A stretch of 64,000 nucleotides of DNA, from the NCBI RefSeq assembly GCF_029577735.1, contig NZ_JARQTO010000012.1, positions 127,985 to 191,984 on the forward strand, given 5' to 3'. Within the stretch, counting starts at the first letter, position 1. Each line of letters starts with the position of its first letter. The notes below the pieces were generated by a model. It worked only from the letters and a program-made list of their open reading frames with translations, made no database searches and was not told where the DNA came from. The position numbers were made by a program, and so were the translations under genes. This DNA comes from Exercitatus varius. GTDB lineage: Bacteria > Pseudomonadota > Gammaproteobacteria > Enterobacterales > Pasteurellaceae. Shown piece by piece: positions 24,582-34,008 of this stretch.

Positions 24582-25166
24582 ATGTATTTACAACAAATCA
24601 AAGCGGAATTACTGGAAGCGCAGGACGTGCTGCAAAAATTCATTGCGGACGAAAACAATATCAAATTGATTCAGCAAGCCGCATTGCTGATTTCCGACAG
24701 TTTCAAACAAGGCGGCAAAGTGCTGTCCTGCGGCAACGGCGGCTCTCATTGCGACGCCATGCACTTCGCGGAAGAATTGACCGGCCGTTATCGTGAAAAT
24801 CGTCCCGGTTATCCCGCCATCGCCATTTCCGATGTGAGCCATTTAAGCTGCGTCAGCAACGATTTCGGCTACGATTACGTCTTCTCCCGTTATGTGGAAG
24901 CCGTGGGTAAAGCGGGCGACGTCTTATTCGGATTATCCACTTCAGGCAATTCCAAAAACGTGTTAAACGCCATTAAAGCGGCGAAAGAAAAAGGAATGAA
25001 AGTGATCGCCATGACGGGTAAAGACGGCGGAAAAATGGCGGGGCTGGCCGATGTGGAAATCCGCGTGCCGCATTTCCGTTATGCGGATCGCATTCAGGAA
25101 ATTCACATTAAAGTCATTCACATTCTGATGATGCTGATTGAATTCGAAATGGCGAAAGCGGCTTAA
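24582..25166 (+). CDS. gmhA: Sedoheptulose-7-phosphate isomerase
   Basis: The 194-residue SIS-domain protein carries SCGNGGSHCDAMHFAEEL, then DVSHLSCVSNDFGYDYVFSRYVE and GLSTSGNSKNVLNA. It converts sedoheptulose 7-phosphate to D-glycero-D-manno-heptose 7-phosphate, the first step of LPS inner-core heptose synthesis. The ATG at 24582 has AAGGAGA upstream; the longer open frame from 24513 lacks support. Confidence 0.97.
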   Translation: MYLQQIKAELLEAQDVLQKFIADENNIKLIQQAALLISDSFKQGGKVLSCGNGGSHCDAMHFAEELTGRYRENRPGYPAIAISDVSHLSCVSNDFGYDYVFSRYVEAVGKAGDVLFGLSTSGNSKNVLNAIKAAKEKGMKVIAMTGKDGGKMAGLADVEIRVPHFRYADRIQEIHIKVIHILMMLIEFEMAKAA

Positions 25167-25248
25167 TCGACAGAAAAACGGTTTAAAGTGCGGTCAAAAA
25201 CGGCCGCATTTTTTATTTCCGAAACACCGACAAAAAACGAATAAAAAA

Positions 25249-25283
25249 ATAACCGCACTTTGGCGTTCAAAGTGCGGTTAAAA
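25249..25283 (-). terminator. acrB terminator made of a USS pair
   Basis: AACCGCACTTT and AAAGTGCGGTT pair around a 7-nt loop, with a run of seven T on the minus strand. Confidence 0.85.
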
Positions 25284-25305
25284 TTTAATGAGTTTTTTCG
25301 CTCAA

Positions 25306-28300
25306 TCAGTGGCTTTCACCTTTGCTGATTCGTGGTGCGTTTTCATCGAATTCCGGCAACGGTTCGTGATTGGAACCCAAATAGGTGTAAATCACCGGCA
25401 ATACGAATAAGGTAAACAAGGTACCGATAGCAAGGCCCGCCACCACGACAACGCCCATACTGAAACGCATCACTGCACCGGCTCCCGACGCGTAAAGCAA
25501 CGGTACAAGACCCGCAATCATCGCCGCCGTCGTCATTAAGATTGGACGTAAACGTAATTGCGCAGCGGTCATAATCGCTTCCATTTTGGTTTTACCGTGA
25601 TTCAGCTGCTCTTCTTTCGCCACTTCGCACATCAAAATACCGTGTTTGGTGATCAATCCCACTAGGGTGATCAAACCGACTTCGGAGTAAATATTAAGCG
25701 TTACGCCCGTTACGCCGAAGAAGCCGAGCAAGTTCAGAACTAATAACGCGCCCGAAATGGCCAGCGGCACGGAAACCAGGATCACCAACGGATCGCGAAT
25801 GGATTCGAACTGAATCGCCAATACCAGGAAGATGATCAATACCGCCAGAATGAAAGTGGTGGTTAAGGCATTACCTTCCTGAACCAACTGACGCGCCTCT
25901 CCTTTCCAGTCGTAGGAATAACCTTGTGGTAAATCCTTCGCCGCATCCTGCAACCATGCGATAGCGTCACCCGTTGTGGTAGTCGGAGACGGCACTAGCT
26001 GGATTTCGGCCGAGTTCAACTGGCTGAAACGCGGTAATGAATACGGTTGCGGTTCAAGAGACACGGTAAGCAAACTGCTGAGCGGCACACTTTCGCCGTT
26101 GCTTGCGCTGATATAATAATTTTTCAGGCTTTCCGGCGATAAACGGTTTTCACGTTTTACCTGAGAAATCACTTTGTAAGCGCGACCGTCGATATCCACA
26201 CGGGTAATCGTCGCCTCGGACAAATAGTAACCTAAAGTGTTGGCGATTTGTTGCATGGTAATGCCGTAAGTCCCCGCTTTCTCTTTGTCGACTTTAATAC
26301 GCATTTGCGCGACATCGTATTTCAAGGTTAAATTTGAATACACGAATTTGCCGGATTTACGGATTTTATCTAAAAACGACTCCGCAACCTGCGCCAATTC
26401 TTTGGTATTATTCGGCGAACTTAACACAAATACCACCGGCGGTCCTTGTTCCCCGGTTTCAATTTCCGGGAAGGAGAAAGCCGAAATGGATACTTCGGGA
26501 ATTGTTGCCGCTTTCGCCGTTAATTCCGCCATTACTTCCGCTTGAGTACGGCTGCGCTCCGACCAATCCTTCAAGGTGGTAATCACCAGCGCCTGATTGG
26601 TATTCGGCGCACCGGCAATCACCTGTGAATATTGTTTCTCCGGAGTATTGTTCAGAATTTCTTCATAAGGTTTGGTAGCCTGCTGCACATAGTCCACATT
26701 CACATTAGACGGTGCCGTGACCATTCCCAAAAAGCCGCCCTTATCTTCCGCCGGCGTTAACTCGCTGGATAAAGATGTAAACAATATCGGCAACGTGGTA
26801 AAAATAATCACCGCGAACAGTAAAATTGCCTTACGGGTTTGCATCACCAAGCCTAATACATAGGTATAAGCGTTGGTCATTTTTGTTAAAGTGCGGTTAA
26901 CTTTTTCTTCAAATTTCGAACTTTCGTGTTTCAACATTTTGCTCGACATCATCGGAGAAAGCGTTAAAGCAATAATCCCGGAAATGAATACCGCGCCCGC
27001 CAGCGTCAAGGCAAACTCTTTAAACAGGGTTCCGGTAATCCCGCCCATTAACGCCATCGGCGAATAGACCGCGACTAACGCGATGGTCATGGAAATAACG
27101 GGCACCGCAATTTCACGGGTACCGATAATCGCCGCCCGGAACGGGGTTTCGCCTTCTTTAATATGACGATCCACGTTTTCGAGCACCACGATAGCGTCAT
27201 CCACCACCAACCCGATGGCAAGAATCATGGCGAGCAATGTCATCAGGTTCAGCGAGAAATCCAATGCCTGCAGTAAAAATACCACCCCGACTAAGGAGAT
27301 CGGAATCGTAATAATCGGAATGACAATAGCGCGCAATGACCCGATAAACATCATGATCACCACCAATACGATTACCACCGCTTCAATAATGGTGTGGATT
27401 ACGTCATTGATTGAACTGTTAATCGCTATTGTGCGGTCATACAGAATATCCGCTTCGATACTGTTCGGCAGATTCTTTTTAATGATATCGAATAACGGAC
27501 GAACCTTATCGGCAATATCCAGCGGATTCGCATTTGAAGTCGGTTCAATCCCCAATACGACCGCATCGGAACCGTTGGCGGCCGCTCGGGTATCGTCGCT
27601 TTCTTTATTTAATTCCACATCGGCGACATCACGTAAACGTACCAGCTTTTCACCGTCGGAATAAACAATCAAGTTACCCAAATCTTCTACCGTATTTGTA
27701 GTGGTTTCCACCTTGTTACGGTAAACATTAAAATACCCTTTATCGTTACCCGCCGCAGTTTGTACATTATTATTGGCCAACGCCGTCGCAATCTGCGAAG
27801 CCGACAAATTTTGCGCCGCCAGTTTCTGCGGATCCAACCAAATACGCATTGCATATTCGGCAGCCCCGTACACATTAACTTTCGCCACACCTTCAACCGT
27901 GAACAATTGTGGCTTCACCACGCGTTCAATATAGTCGGTTACCTGGCTCGGATGTAATTTATCGGAACGGAAACTGATATACATAATCCCCGAACCGCCG
28001 GTTGAAGAAGTTAGCGTCGGGTCTTCAATACCGCTCGGTAATTCCGAACGCACGGACTGAACTTTAGATAACACGTCCGCCAAGGCTGAAGCCGGGTCGG
28101 TATTCAGTTTCATTTTTACCGTAATGGTGGAAGAACTCGGCGCACTAGTGGAAGACAGGTAGTCGATATTATCCGCCTGCGCAATCGCTTCCTCCAACTT
28201 AGACGTTACGAATGCCTGAATTAATCCTGCATCCGCCCCCGCATAGGTCGTACTCACGGTAATTACCGTCGTCGTCATTTTCGGGTATTCACGCACCGCC

Positions 28301-28395
28301 AATTTCGAAATCGCCTGCAAACCGAGAATAACAATCAGCAAACTAATCGAAATCGCCATCACGGGGCGTTTAATAAAAATATCTGTAAATTTCAT
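25306..28395 (-). CDS. acrB: RND multidrug efflux transporter, AcrB type
   Basis: The 1029-residue inner-membrane protein has the HAE1-RND layout of twelve membrane helices with two large periplasmic loops. It shows the N-terminal FIKRPVMAISISLLIVILG and the TM4 proton-relay motif LAIGLVVDDAIVVLENVDRH with the Asp pair, near residue 400. With AcrA and an outer-membrane channel elsewhere it would export drugs, dyes and detergents using the proton gradient. It is last in acrR-acrA-acrB, 16 bp after acrA. Confidence 0.96.
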   Translation of the reverse strand: MKFTDIFIKRPVMAISISLLIVILGLQAISKLAVREYPKMTTTVITVSTTYAGADAGLIQAFVTSKLEEAIAQADNIDYLSSTSAPSSSTITVKMKLNTDPASALADVLSKVQSVRSELPSGIEDPTLTSSTGGSGIMYISFRSDKLHPSQVTDYIERVVKPQLFTVEGVAKVNVYGAAEYAMRIWLDPQKLAAQNLSASQIATALANNNVQTAAGNDKGYFNVYRNKVETTTNTVEDLGNLIVYSDGEKLVRLRDVADVELNKESDDTRAAANGSDAVVLGIEPTSNANPLDIADKVRPLFDIIKKNLPNSIEADILYDRTIAINSSINDVIHTIIEAVVIVLVVIMMFIGSLRAIVIPIITIPISLVGVVFLLQALDFSLNLMTLLAMILAIGLVVDDAIVVLENVDRHIKEGETPFRAAIIGTREIAVPVISMTIALVAVYSPMALMGGITGTLFKEFALTLAGAVFISGIIALTLSPMMSSKMLKHESSKFEEKVNRTLTKMTNAYTYVLGLVMQTRKAILLFAVIIFTTLPILFTSLSSELTPAEDKGGFLGMVTAPSNVNVDYVQQATKPYEEILNNTPEKQYSQVIAGAPNTNQALVITTLKDWSERSRTQAEVMAELTAKAATIPEVSISAFSFPEIETGEQGPPVVFVLSSPNNTKELAQVAESFLDKIRKSGKFVYSNLTLKYDVAQMRIKVDKEKAGTYGITMQQIANTLGYYLSEATITRVDIDGRAYKVISQVKRENRLSPESLKNYYISASNGESVPLSSLLTVSLEPQPYSLPRFSQLNSAEIQLVPSPTTTTGDAIAWLQDAAKDLPQGYSYDWKGEARQLVQEGNALTTTFILAVLIIFLVLAIQFESIRDPLVILVSVPLAISGALLVLNLLGFFGVTGVTLNIYSEVGLITLVGLITKHGILMCEVAKEEQLNHGKTKMEAIMTAAQLRLRPILMTTAAMIAGLVPLLYASGAGAVMRFSMGVVVVAGLAIGTLFTLFVLPVIYTYLGSNHEPLPEFDENAPRISKGESH

Positions 28396-28411
28396 TCAAA
28401 CAATCCTGAAA

Positions 28412-29608
28412 TTAAAGGTTGGTTTTGTTTGCAGGTTGAACGGTGCCCACGCCTTCTTTATCGGCTACCGTCACCAGACTACCGTTACTTAAACGTTGCT
28501 GACCACCGGTTACGATAATATCGCCGGCTTTCACTTCATTACCTTTTAACTGCGCATAAATACCCTGACGGTCTTTGGTGAATACGGTAATTTGTTGGGC
28601 GCGATACATTTTGTTGAGATCTTCGTTATCTTTCAGTTTTTCTTTATCTTCATCGGACAAAGACTGTAATACATAAGCCATCTCGCCGTACATATTGTAA
28701 GTAATCGCCACTTGCGGAACCACGATTTGTTCTCTTTCCGTCGGTAGCGCCAAACGCAAACGGGTAAACATACCGGATAACAGTTTCTTGCCGTCTTCCG
28801 CTTCAAATGTCGCCTGCACATCGATCAAACCGGTGGATTTATTGATTGCCGGTTCAATTGCCGTTACTTTCGCCGCAAAAGTTTCACCCTGACGGGCGTC
28901 GGAAGTGGCCGTCACTTTCTGACCGATTTGCAGATTTTCCAAATCATTTTGGGATACGGAGAAATCCACTTTCATGGAACTTACATCTTCAACCCGAACG
29001 ATTTCCGTTCCCACCGAAATATATTGTCCCTCATTCACTTGTACGATACCCGTTACACCGTCAAACGGCGCCAGGATTTTGCGGCGCTCTATGGTCGCTT
29101 TTAAAGAATTGATATTCGCCACTAATTGATCGTAACTTGCTTTCGCATTATCGAGTTCAGTCTGAGATACACTTTGAGACTTAATCAAATTGGCATAACG
29201 TTGATAAGTTAAACGTGCGGCGGGCAATTGCGCTTCGGAGGCTTTCAAGGTCGCAATTTCTACATCGCTGTCTAATTCCACCAACACATCGCCTTTTTTC
29301 ACCGTCTGACCGGAAGTAACAAAAATTTTCTTAATGGTACCCGCCGATTGCGCGCTCAACATCGCACCCTGATTCGGACGCACCAAACCGGTGGTATTAA
29401 TTACCGGCGTCCATTCGCGCGGTGCAACCGTCATTGCCGTCACTGGATTGGCTTTTTCGGGCATATTAGCAATGGCTCTGCCGATCATGATTTCTTTAAA
29501 TTTATTCAAACCGATGACTAGTGCAAACACTAACACCGCAACGGCTAAACCTACTTTCAAAAAGAAAGCGTGCGAACGCTTCGGCTTATTCGTTTGAAGT
29601 TCAGACAT
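28412..29608 (-). CDS. acrA: RND efflux periplasmic adaptor, AcrA type
   Basis: The 398-residue membrane-fusion protein has one N-terminal membrane anchor (about 15-32), then the split lipoyl domain (AQSAGTIKKIFVTSGQTVKKGD and ILAPFDGVTGIVQVNEGQ), an alpha-hairpin coiled coil, beta-barrel and membrane-proximal domains. There is no lipobox, so it appears anchored by the N-terminal helix. It links AcrB to the outer-membrane channel. Confidence 0.94.
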   Translation of the reverse strand: MSELQTNKPKRSHAFFLKVGLAVAVLVFALVIGLNKFKEIMIGRAIANMPEKANPVTAMTVAPREWTPVINTTGLVRPNQGAMLSAQSAGTIKKIFVTSGQTVKKGDVLVELDSDVEIATLKASEAQLPAARLTYQRYANLIKSQSVSQTELDNAKASYDQLVANINSLKATIERRKILAPFDGVTGIVQVNEGQYISVGTEIVRVEDVSSMKVDFSVSQNDLENLQIGQKVTATSDARQGETFAAKVTAIEPAINKSTGLIDVQATFEAEDGKKLLSGMFTRLRLALPTEREQIVVPQVAITYNMYGEMAYVLQSLSDEDKEKLKDNEDLNKMYRAQQITVFTKDRQGIYAQLKGNEVKAGDIIVTGGQQRLSNGSLVTVADKEGVGTVQPANKTNL

Positions 29609-29635
29609 AAAAACTCCGTAAAGTTAAGTTAAAAA

Positions 29636-30202
29636 TTATTTTTGTATGGCTCGCCATGTCCGTTCAATGACGCTTTCCAACATATCGTTTGTGAGTTCCT
29701 GATTGAAGTAAATGCGGTCACTCGCCAAATTTATTGCGCTTTCAAGTCCTAACGAAAAAAGCACCTTGACGGGCAAATCGCATATCACGCCGGCGGCATT
29801 GGCCTCTTTGCAGAATAAAGCCCAATGACTTTGCTCCTCCGCCTCGGCACATACCTCTACAAAATAAGGCAGCGACAAATACTGGCTCATATTTTTTACC
29901 GTAATCGGATTGTCCAATAAAAGGTACCAAATATTCCACCACATGATTCGATATTGTTCGAAATAGGCTTTGGTCGGATCATAGCCTTTCTCCAACTCTT
30001 TTGAAAAAAGAGAAAGAACACGACGGGCAAGTTGTTCCAGCAACACATCTTTGCTCTTAAAATAAAGATAAATCGTTCCCGCTGAAATATTGGCGGCTTT
30101 CGCAATTTTATGCATAGACAAGTTATGTAAACCCTGCTCCGCCATCAATCGTTCGGTCGCTGCAAAAATCTGCTCCGCCATATCATTATCAGATTGGCGC
30201 AT
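29636..30202 (-). CDS. acrR: TetR-family repressor of the efflux operon
   Basis: The 188-residue protein has the TetR helix-turn-helix at residues 8-55 (IFAATERLMAEQGLHNLSM, then AKAANISAGTIYLYFKSKDVL) and a ligand-binding C-domain. The start at MRQSDNDMAEQ has AGGA upstream; a longer frame to 30247 runs through the leader. It is first in the operon, with a near-perfect palindromic operator 55 bp upstream, so it probably represses itself and acrAB. Confidence 0.9.
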   Translation of the reverse strand: MRQSDNDMAEQIFAATERLMAEQGLHNLSMHKIAKAANISAGTIYLYFKSKDVLLEQLARRVLSLFSKELEKGYDPTKAYFEQYRIMWWNIWYLLLDNPITVKNMSQYLSLPYFVEVCAEAEEQSHWALFCKEANAAGVICDLPVKVLFSLGLESAINLASDRIYFNQELTNDMLESVIERTWRAIQK

Positions 30203-30256
30203 AAAACAAATCCTAAGTGAAATTAAACATAGAACAAAAAGCGGCAAAAATGCCGC

Positions 30257-30274
30257 TGAATGAACGTTCGTTCA
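30257..30274 (-). promoter_or_regulatory. Operator palindrome upstream of acrRAB
   Basis: TGAATGAAC-GTTCGTTCA is an 18-bp palindrome with one mismatched pair, typical in size and shape of a TetR-family operator. Confidence 0.6.
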
Positions 30275-30315
30275 TTTTAATGATTTTTTATTGATAAGCA
30301 AGCGTTAAAATGAAA

Positions 30316-30358
30316 AAAGTGCGGGCAAAAATTCATTCGTTTTTTTGACCGCACTTTT
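30316..30358. terminator. Mixed USS-pair hairpin between ftsN and acrR
   Basis: A variant uptake signal (AAGTGCGGG) and a canonical inverted one (ACCGCACTT) face each other just past the ftsN stop and upstream of acrR. Confidence 0.6.
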
Positions 30359-30367
30359 CCAAATAAA

Positions 30368-31183
30368 TTACATTCCGATGATCACGCAACTTGCCACCGA
30401 AACGGCCTGTTGCTGCGCCGATGCCGCCGCCTGGCGATCGCCGACCGGTCCGACTAACACGCGGTTCCATTTGCCGCTTTCGATAATGCGCGCATTTAAT
30501 CCCGTCATAGCCAGCTTCGCCTGCAATGCCTCGGCTTTAGCGCGATCATTAAACGCACCGCACTGTAAACCGAACTTGCCGCCGGAAGCTTTTGCCGAAT
30601 CGGATTTGGCGGCCTCCGCTTTTTTCGCCGCCTGCTGTTTGGCTAATTCGGCTTTTTTACGCTCTTCTTCTTTCGCCTGCTCGGCGGCTTTTTTCTCGGC
30701 TTCCGCTTTTAACGCAACTTCATCGCTGATCGCCGTTGCCGGTGCCGTAGCGGTTGCCGCCACAGAAGTGGCATCGCTCACAGGCACATTTTCTTGAGCG
30801 CCGCTTTCCGCCTTACTCGCCCGCTCTAACGCCGCTTTTTTTTCGGCTTCTTCCAAACGTTTTAGATCTTCTTTTTGCTTTTCGCTTAACTGCGCCACTT
30901 TTTCCAACGCCGCCTGACTGTTATCGGTCGGCACGGTGCGACGTTCCAGCTCTTTAATATAAGACCAGCTTTCTTCCGGGCGACTTGGTAATTGGCTTTT
31001 CGGCTTCGTTTGCTCTACCGCGAGCTCTTTCGATTGAGGTTCCGGCACTTTTGAGGTTAAAAAATAAAGCCCCAATGCAAATCCCAAAACCACGACGCAG
31101 GCAATGGTTAATAACACCGACTTTCCTAATCCGGCCGATTTTTTCTTTTTGGTGCTGCGCGCAGCATAATCACGTTGTGCCAC
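30368..31183 (-). CDS. ftsN: Cell-division protein FtsN
   Basis: The 271-residue bitopic protein has a basic cytoplasmic N-terminus (AQRDYAARSTKKKKS), one membrane helix (about 22-43), the short essential region (SWSYIKELERRTVPT) about residues 70-85, a long Ala/Lys/Glu-rich linker, and a C-terminal SPOR domain (FGLQCGAFNDRAKAEALQA...) that binds denuded septal glycan. It activates septal peptidoglycan synthesis. It follows priA on the same strand, the neighbourhood seen in other gammaproteobacteria. Confidence 0.93.
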   Translation of the reverse strand: MAQRDYAARSTKKKKSAGLGKSVLLTIACVVVLGFALGLYFLTSKVPEPQSKELAVEQTKPKSQLPSRPEESWSYIKELERRTVPTDNSQAALEKVAQLSEKQKEDLKRLEEAEKKAALERASKAESGAQENVPVSDATSVAATATAPATAISDEVALKAEAEKKAAEQAKEEERKKAELAKQQAAKKAEAAKSDSAKASGGKFGLQCGAFNDRAKAEALQAKLAMTGLNARIIESGKWNRVLVGPVGDRQAAASAQQQAVSVASCVIIGM

Positions 31184-31271
31184 AATTAAACCTTAATATT
31201 TTCCAAAATTAATAAATAAAGAGTTTGTTTATCTCTCATATAAATGCGCTTAATTTTACTCAAATTTCGTC

Positions 31272-31296
31272 AATGTGACTAGTCTGTCGTCACATT
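31272..31296. other. Inverted repeat between priA and ftsN
   Basis: AATGTGAC and GTCACATT form perfect 8-bp arms around a 9-nt spacer. The spacing (TGTGA-N11-TCACA) is too wide for CRP. It could be a transcript hairpin or an operator for ftsN. Confidence 0.4.
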
Positions 31297-31327
31297 CTTT
31301 CCTGTAATTGCGGGAAAAATCTGTCGC

Positions 31328-33532
31328 TTAACTCAAATCCTGCGGATCCACATCCAAATTTAACCGCACTTGCGACGATTTGTGTTCCCAATCGCGATGA
31401 AAATCCGCCAACGCCCGCTGTAACTCAATACGTGAGGGATGTTGCAATAAAAGCTGCCAGCGAAACTGATCCGCTTTTTTCGCAAAAGGCGCGGGCATCG
31501 CCCCCAGAATCTGTAAGTGCGGTTGATTTTTAACCTGTTTCCATTGCTGAAAGTAGTCCGCAATCCGTGTGAGTAATTGCTCAGCCGCCTCCGATTGCCG
31601 GCTTTGCGCCTTAAATAAGGCCTGAGAACTAAACGGCGGCAAGCCCATCGCGTGGCGCATTTGCAACGCATCGCGGGCAAACGCGGCATAACCTTCATGC
31701 AGCAAACGCTGCAATAAAGGGTGCTCCGGATAATGCGTCTGTAGCAACACTTCGCCTTGCTTTTCCGCGCGTCCGGCACGTCCCGCCACTTGTACGTAAA
31801 GCTGCGCCAGGCGTTCTTCCGCGCGAAAATCCATGCTGAATAAACTGCTATCCACATTAATCAGCGCCACCAGCGTCACATCCGGGAAATGGTGCCCTTT
31901 CGCCAGCATTTGGGTACCAATCAGAATGCGGCTTTTACCTTGTTTAATATCATTCAGATGATTTTCCAGCTTTCCTTTACGCGCCGTACTGTCGCGATCA
32001 ATACGGGTAACGCCGTATTGCGGAAAACGTGCTTTCAGCGCTTTTTCCAACTGTTCGGTACCAAGCCCCGTGGTTACTAAATGCGTGGAACCGCAATCCG
32101 CACATTGCATAGGAATCGGCCGTTGCGATGCGCAATGATGACAACGCATCACGCGCTGCTGTTGATGATAGGTAAGCGGTTTATCACAATGAGAACAAGT
32201 GGCAATCCAGCCGCATTCATGACATAGCAGCACCGGAGCGAAACCGCGTCGGTTCAGAAACAGCAAAACCTGATTACCCTTTTGCAAATGTTCGTCCATT
32301 TTACGCAACAACTCGCCCGATAAACCGTTCACGACCGATTGTTTTTTCAAATCAATCAATCGGCTGTGTGCCGCCGTCGCCCGCCCCGCACGCTGAGACA
32401 AAATGATATGCGTGTATTTTCCCTGATTCGCATTATGCAAACTTTCCAGACTCGGCGTGGCCGATCCCAATATCACCGGAATGTTCAGCTGTTTGGCATA
32501 AACCACGGCTAAATCGCGCGCATGATAACGCCAGCCGTCCTGCTGTTTGAAAGACGCGTCATGCTCTTCATCCAGAATAATGGCGCCGAGATCATGGAAT
32601 TGGGTAAATAACGCCGAACGCGTGCCGATGATCACCGCGCTTTGCCCGCTTCTCGCCCGTTGCCACACCTGCAATCGTTGAGAATCGTTCAAATTTGAAT
32701 GCAACACGTCAATTTCCGCATTAAAACGCGCCTGAAAACGATTCACCGTTTGCGGCGTTAAGCCGATTTCCGGTACCAACACCAAAACCTGCCGGCCTTT
32801 TTTCAGCGTTTCTTCAATAAACTGCAAATAAATTTCCGTTTTACCGGAACCCGTCACGCCGTCCAGCAAAAACGCCCGAAAGCCCTGTTGAAATAGCAGC
32901 CGGCTTAGCGCCAACGCCTGTTGCTTGTTTAAAGTTAAACGGTTTTCCGCTTTGGTTAGCGGTAATTCACCTAACGTTTTTTGCCAGGAAACGGACTCAA
33001 CCGTTTGTTCGAATTCCGTAATCAGCGCTTTCTCTTTCAGCGCCGACCAAATACCCGCCGCGAAAGCATTATTGCCCTTTTCCAACGGCGCTAAACTTAA
33101 CGCCTTTGCCGCTTCCGCCTGTTTTTTCGCCCGATTCAGCGAGCCGTCCGTTAATGCCTGCTCACCAAGTGCGGTTAATTTCCAAAAAGTTTTTGATTTT
33201 TTCACCGCACTTTCGCCGTTACGCAACTTCACCGGCAAGGCCGAAAAAAGAGCGTCGCCCAGCGGCGCCTGATAATATCCCGCCGCCCAGTTCAGCAAAG
33301 TCCAGGTCGGTGCATTAAAAATCGTTTTTTCATCCAGCACCGCCGTGATTTGTTTGAGTTGATTGACGGGCAGCTCGCTCCGAACCGGAAAATCCACCGC
33401 AATCGCCACCCGTTTTTGCCGTCCGAAAGGCACCAAAACCCGGCTTCCCACTTCAACCGAAAGCTCGTCAGGCAACAAATAATCAAAAAAACGCATTAAC
33501 GGTACCGCAAGCGCGACACGAATAAATTTCAT
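31328..33532 (-). CDS. priA: Primosomal replication-restart helicase PriA
   Basis: The 734-residue SF2 helicase has an N-terminal 3'-DNA-binding domain, Walker A DGVTGSGKTEIYLQF, the box ILDEEHDASFKQQDG, a zinc-binding insertion with paired cysteines (CHECGWIATCSHCDKPLTYH, then MRCHHC and CADCGS), and the motif VI region QVAGRAGRAEKQGEV. It reloads the replisome at repaired forks. The length is normal. Confidence 0.97.
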   Translation of the reverse strand: MKFIRVALAVPLMRFFDYLLPDELSVEVGSRVLVPFGRQKRVAIAVDFPVRSELPVNQLKQITAVLDEKTIFNAPTWTLLNWAAGYYQAPLGDALFSALPVKLRNGESAVKKSKTFWKLTALGEQALTDGSLNRAKKQAEAAKALSLAPLEKGNNAFAAGIWSALKEKALITEFEQTVESVSWQKTLGELPLTKAENRLTLNKQQALALSRLLFQQGFRAFLLDGVTGSGKTEIYLQFIEETLKKGRQVLVLVPEIGLTPQTVNRFQARFNAEIDVLHSNLNDSQRLQVWQRARSGQSAVIIGTRSALFTQFHDLGAIILDEEHDASFKQQDGWRYHARDLAVVYAKQLNIPVILGSATPSLESLHNANQGKYTHIILSQRAGRATAAHSRLIDLKKQSVVNGLSGELLRKMDEHLQKGNQVLLFLNRRGFAPVLLCHECGWIATCSHCDKPLTYHQQQRVMRCHHCASQRPIPMQCADCGSTHLVTTGLGTEQLEKALKARFPQYGVTRIDRDSTARKGKLENHLNDIKQGKSRILIGTQMLAKGHHFPDVTLVALINVDSSLFSMDFRAEERLAQLYVQVAGRAGRAEKQGEVLLQTHYPEHPLLQRLLHEGYAAFARDALQMRHAMGLPPFSSQALFKAQSRQSEAAEQLLTRIADYFQQWKQVKNQPHLQILGAMPAPFAKKADQFRWQLLLQHPSRIELQRALADFHRDWEHKSSQVRLNLDVDPQDLS

Positions 33533-33579
33533 ACGGAATCCTTACATCAATCTGCCGCCATTATAGCCAAAATTGCCAC

Positions 33580-33607
33580 TTGAATAATGTATTTTTTTCG
33601 GTATAAT
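33580..33607 (+). promoter_or_regulatory. rpmE promoter
   Basis: TTGAAT and a perfect TATAAT with 16-bp spacing place the start near 33614, giving a leader of about 104 nt. Confidence 0.75.
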
Positions 33608-33613
33608 TTGCCG

Positions 33614-33717
33614 TCTAATTTCCGTGCTGCCCGTGCAGCGTAATATTCACTTCGTATGGTGTAAGGTGACTTAAAAGCCGACCTTATAGCGATACGGCTT
33701 CTGACAGAGGTTTTCCA
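33614..33717 (+). promoter_or_regulatory. Structured rpmE leader, candidate L31 autoregulatory element
   Basis: The leader contains a GTGCTGC-CCGT-GCAGC hairpin region and AAGCCG...CGGCTT, which brackets a loop shortly before the Shine-Dalgarno (ACAGAGG). L31 leaders that mediate autoregulation are known in gammaproteobacteria. Matching this one to that family would need a covariance search. Confidence 0.4.
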
Positions 33718-33933
33718 ATGAAACAAGGTATTCATCCAGAATATAAAGAAATTACTGCAACTTGTTCTTGCGGTAACGTCATTAAAACACGTTCAACTTT
33801 AGGTAAAAACATTAACCTGGACGTATGCAGCAACTGCCACCCGTTCTATACGGGTAAACAACGCGTCGTCGATACCGGCGGTCGCGTAGAACGTTTCAAC
33901 AAACGTTTCAGCATCCCGGGTTCAAAAAAATAA
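33718..33933 (+). CDS. rpmE: 50S ribosomal protein L31 (zinc-binding type)
   Basis: The 71-residue protein starts MKQGIHPEYKEITATCSCGN and keeps the four zinc-ligand cysteines C16, C18, C37 and C40 (CSC and CSNC), so it is the zinc-containing C+ paralogue. It is monocistronic, with its own promoter and terminator. Confidence 0.98.
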   Translation: MKQGIHPEYKEITATCSCGNVIKTRSTLGKNINLDVCSNCHPFYTGKQRVVDTGGRVERFNKRFSIPGSKK

Positions 33934-33950
33934 TGTGAATGCCGAACAAA

Positions 33951-33980
33951 GCCCTGCTTTTGCGGGGCTTCGTTTTATCC
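33951..33980 (+). terminator. rpmE terminator
   Basis: AAGCCCTGC-TTTTGC-GGGGCTT followed by CGTTTT. Confidence 0.75.
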
Positions 33981-34008
33981 TGTAAAAGAAAAATGACGGA
34001 AGAAAAGC

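Noticed and set aside
31275..31294. CRP site between priA and ftsN
   Set aside because: TGTGA and TCACA are 11 bp apart rather than 6.
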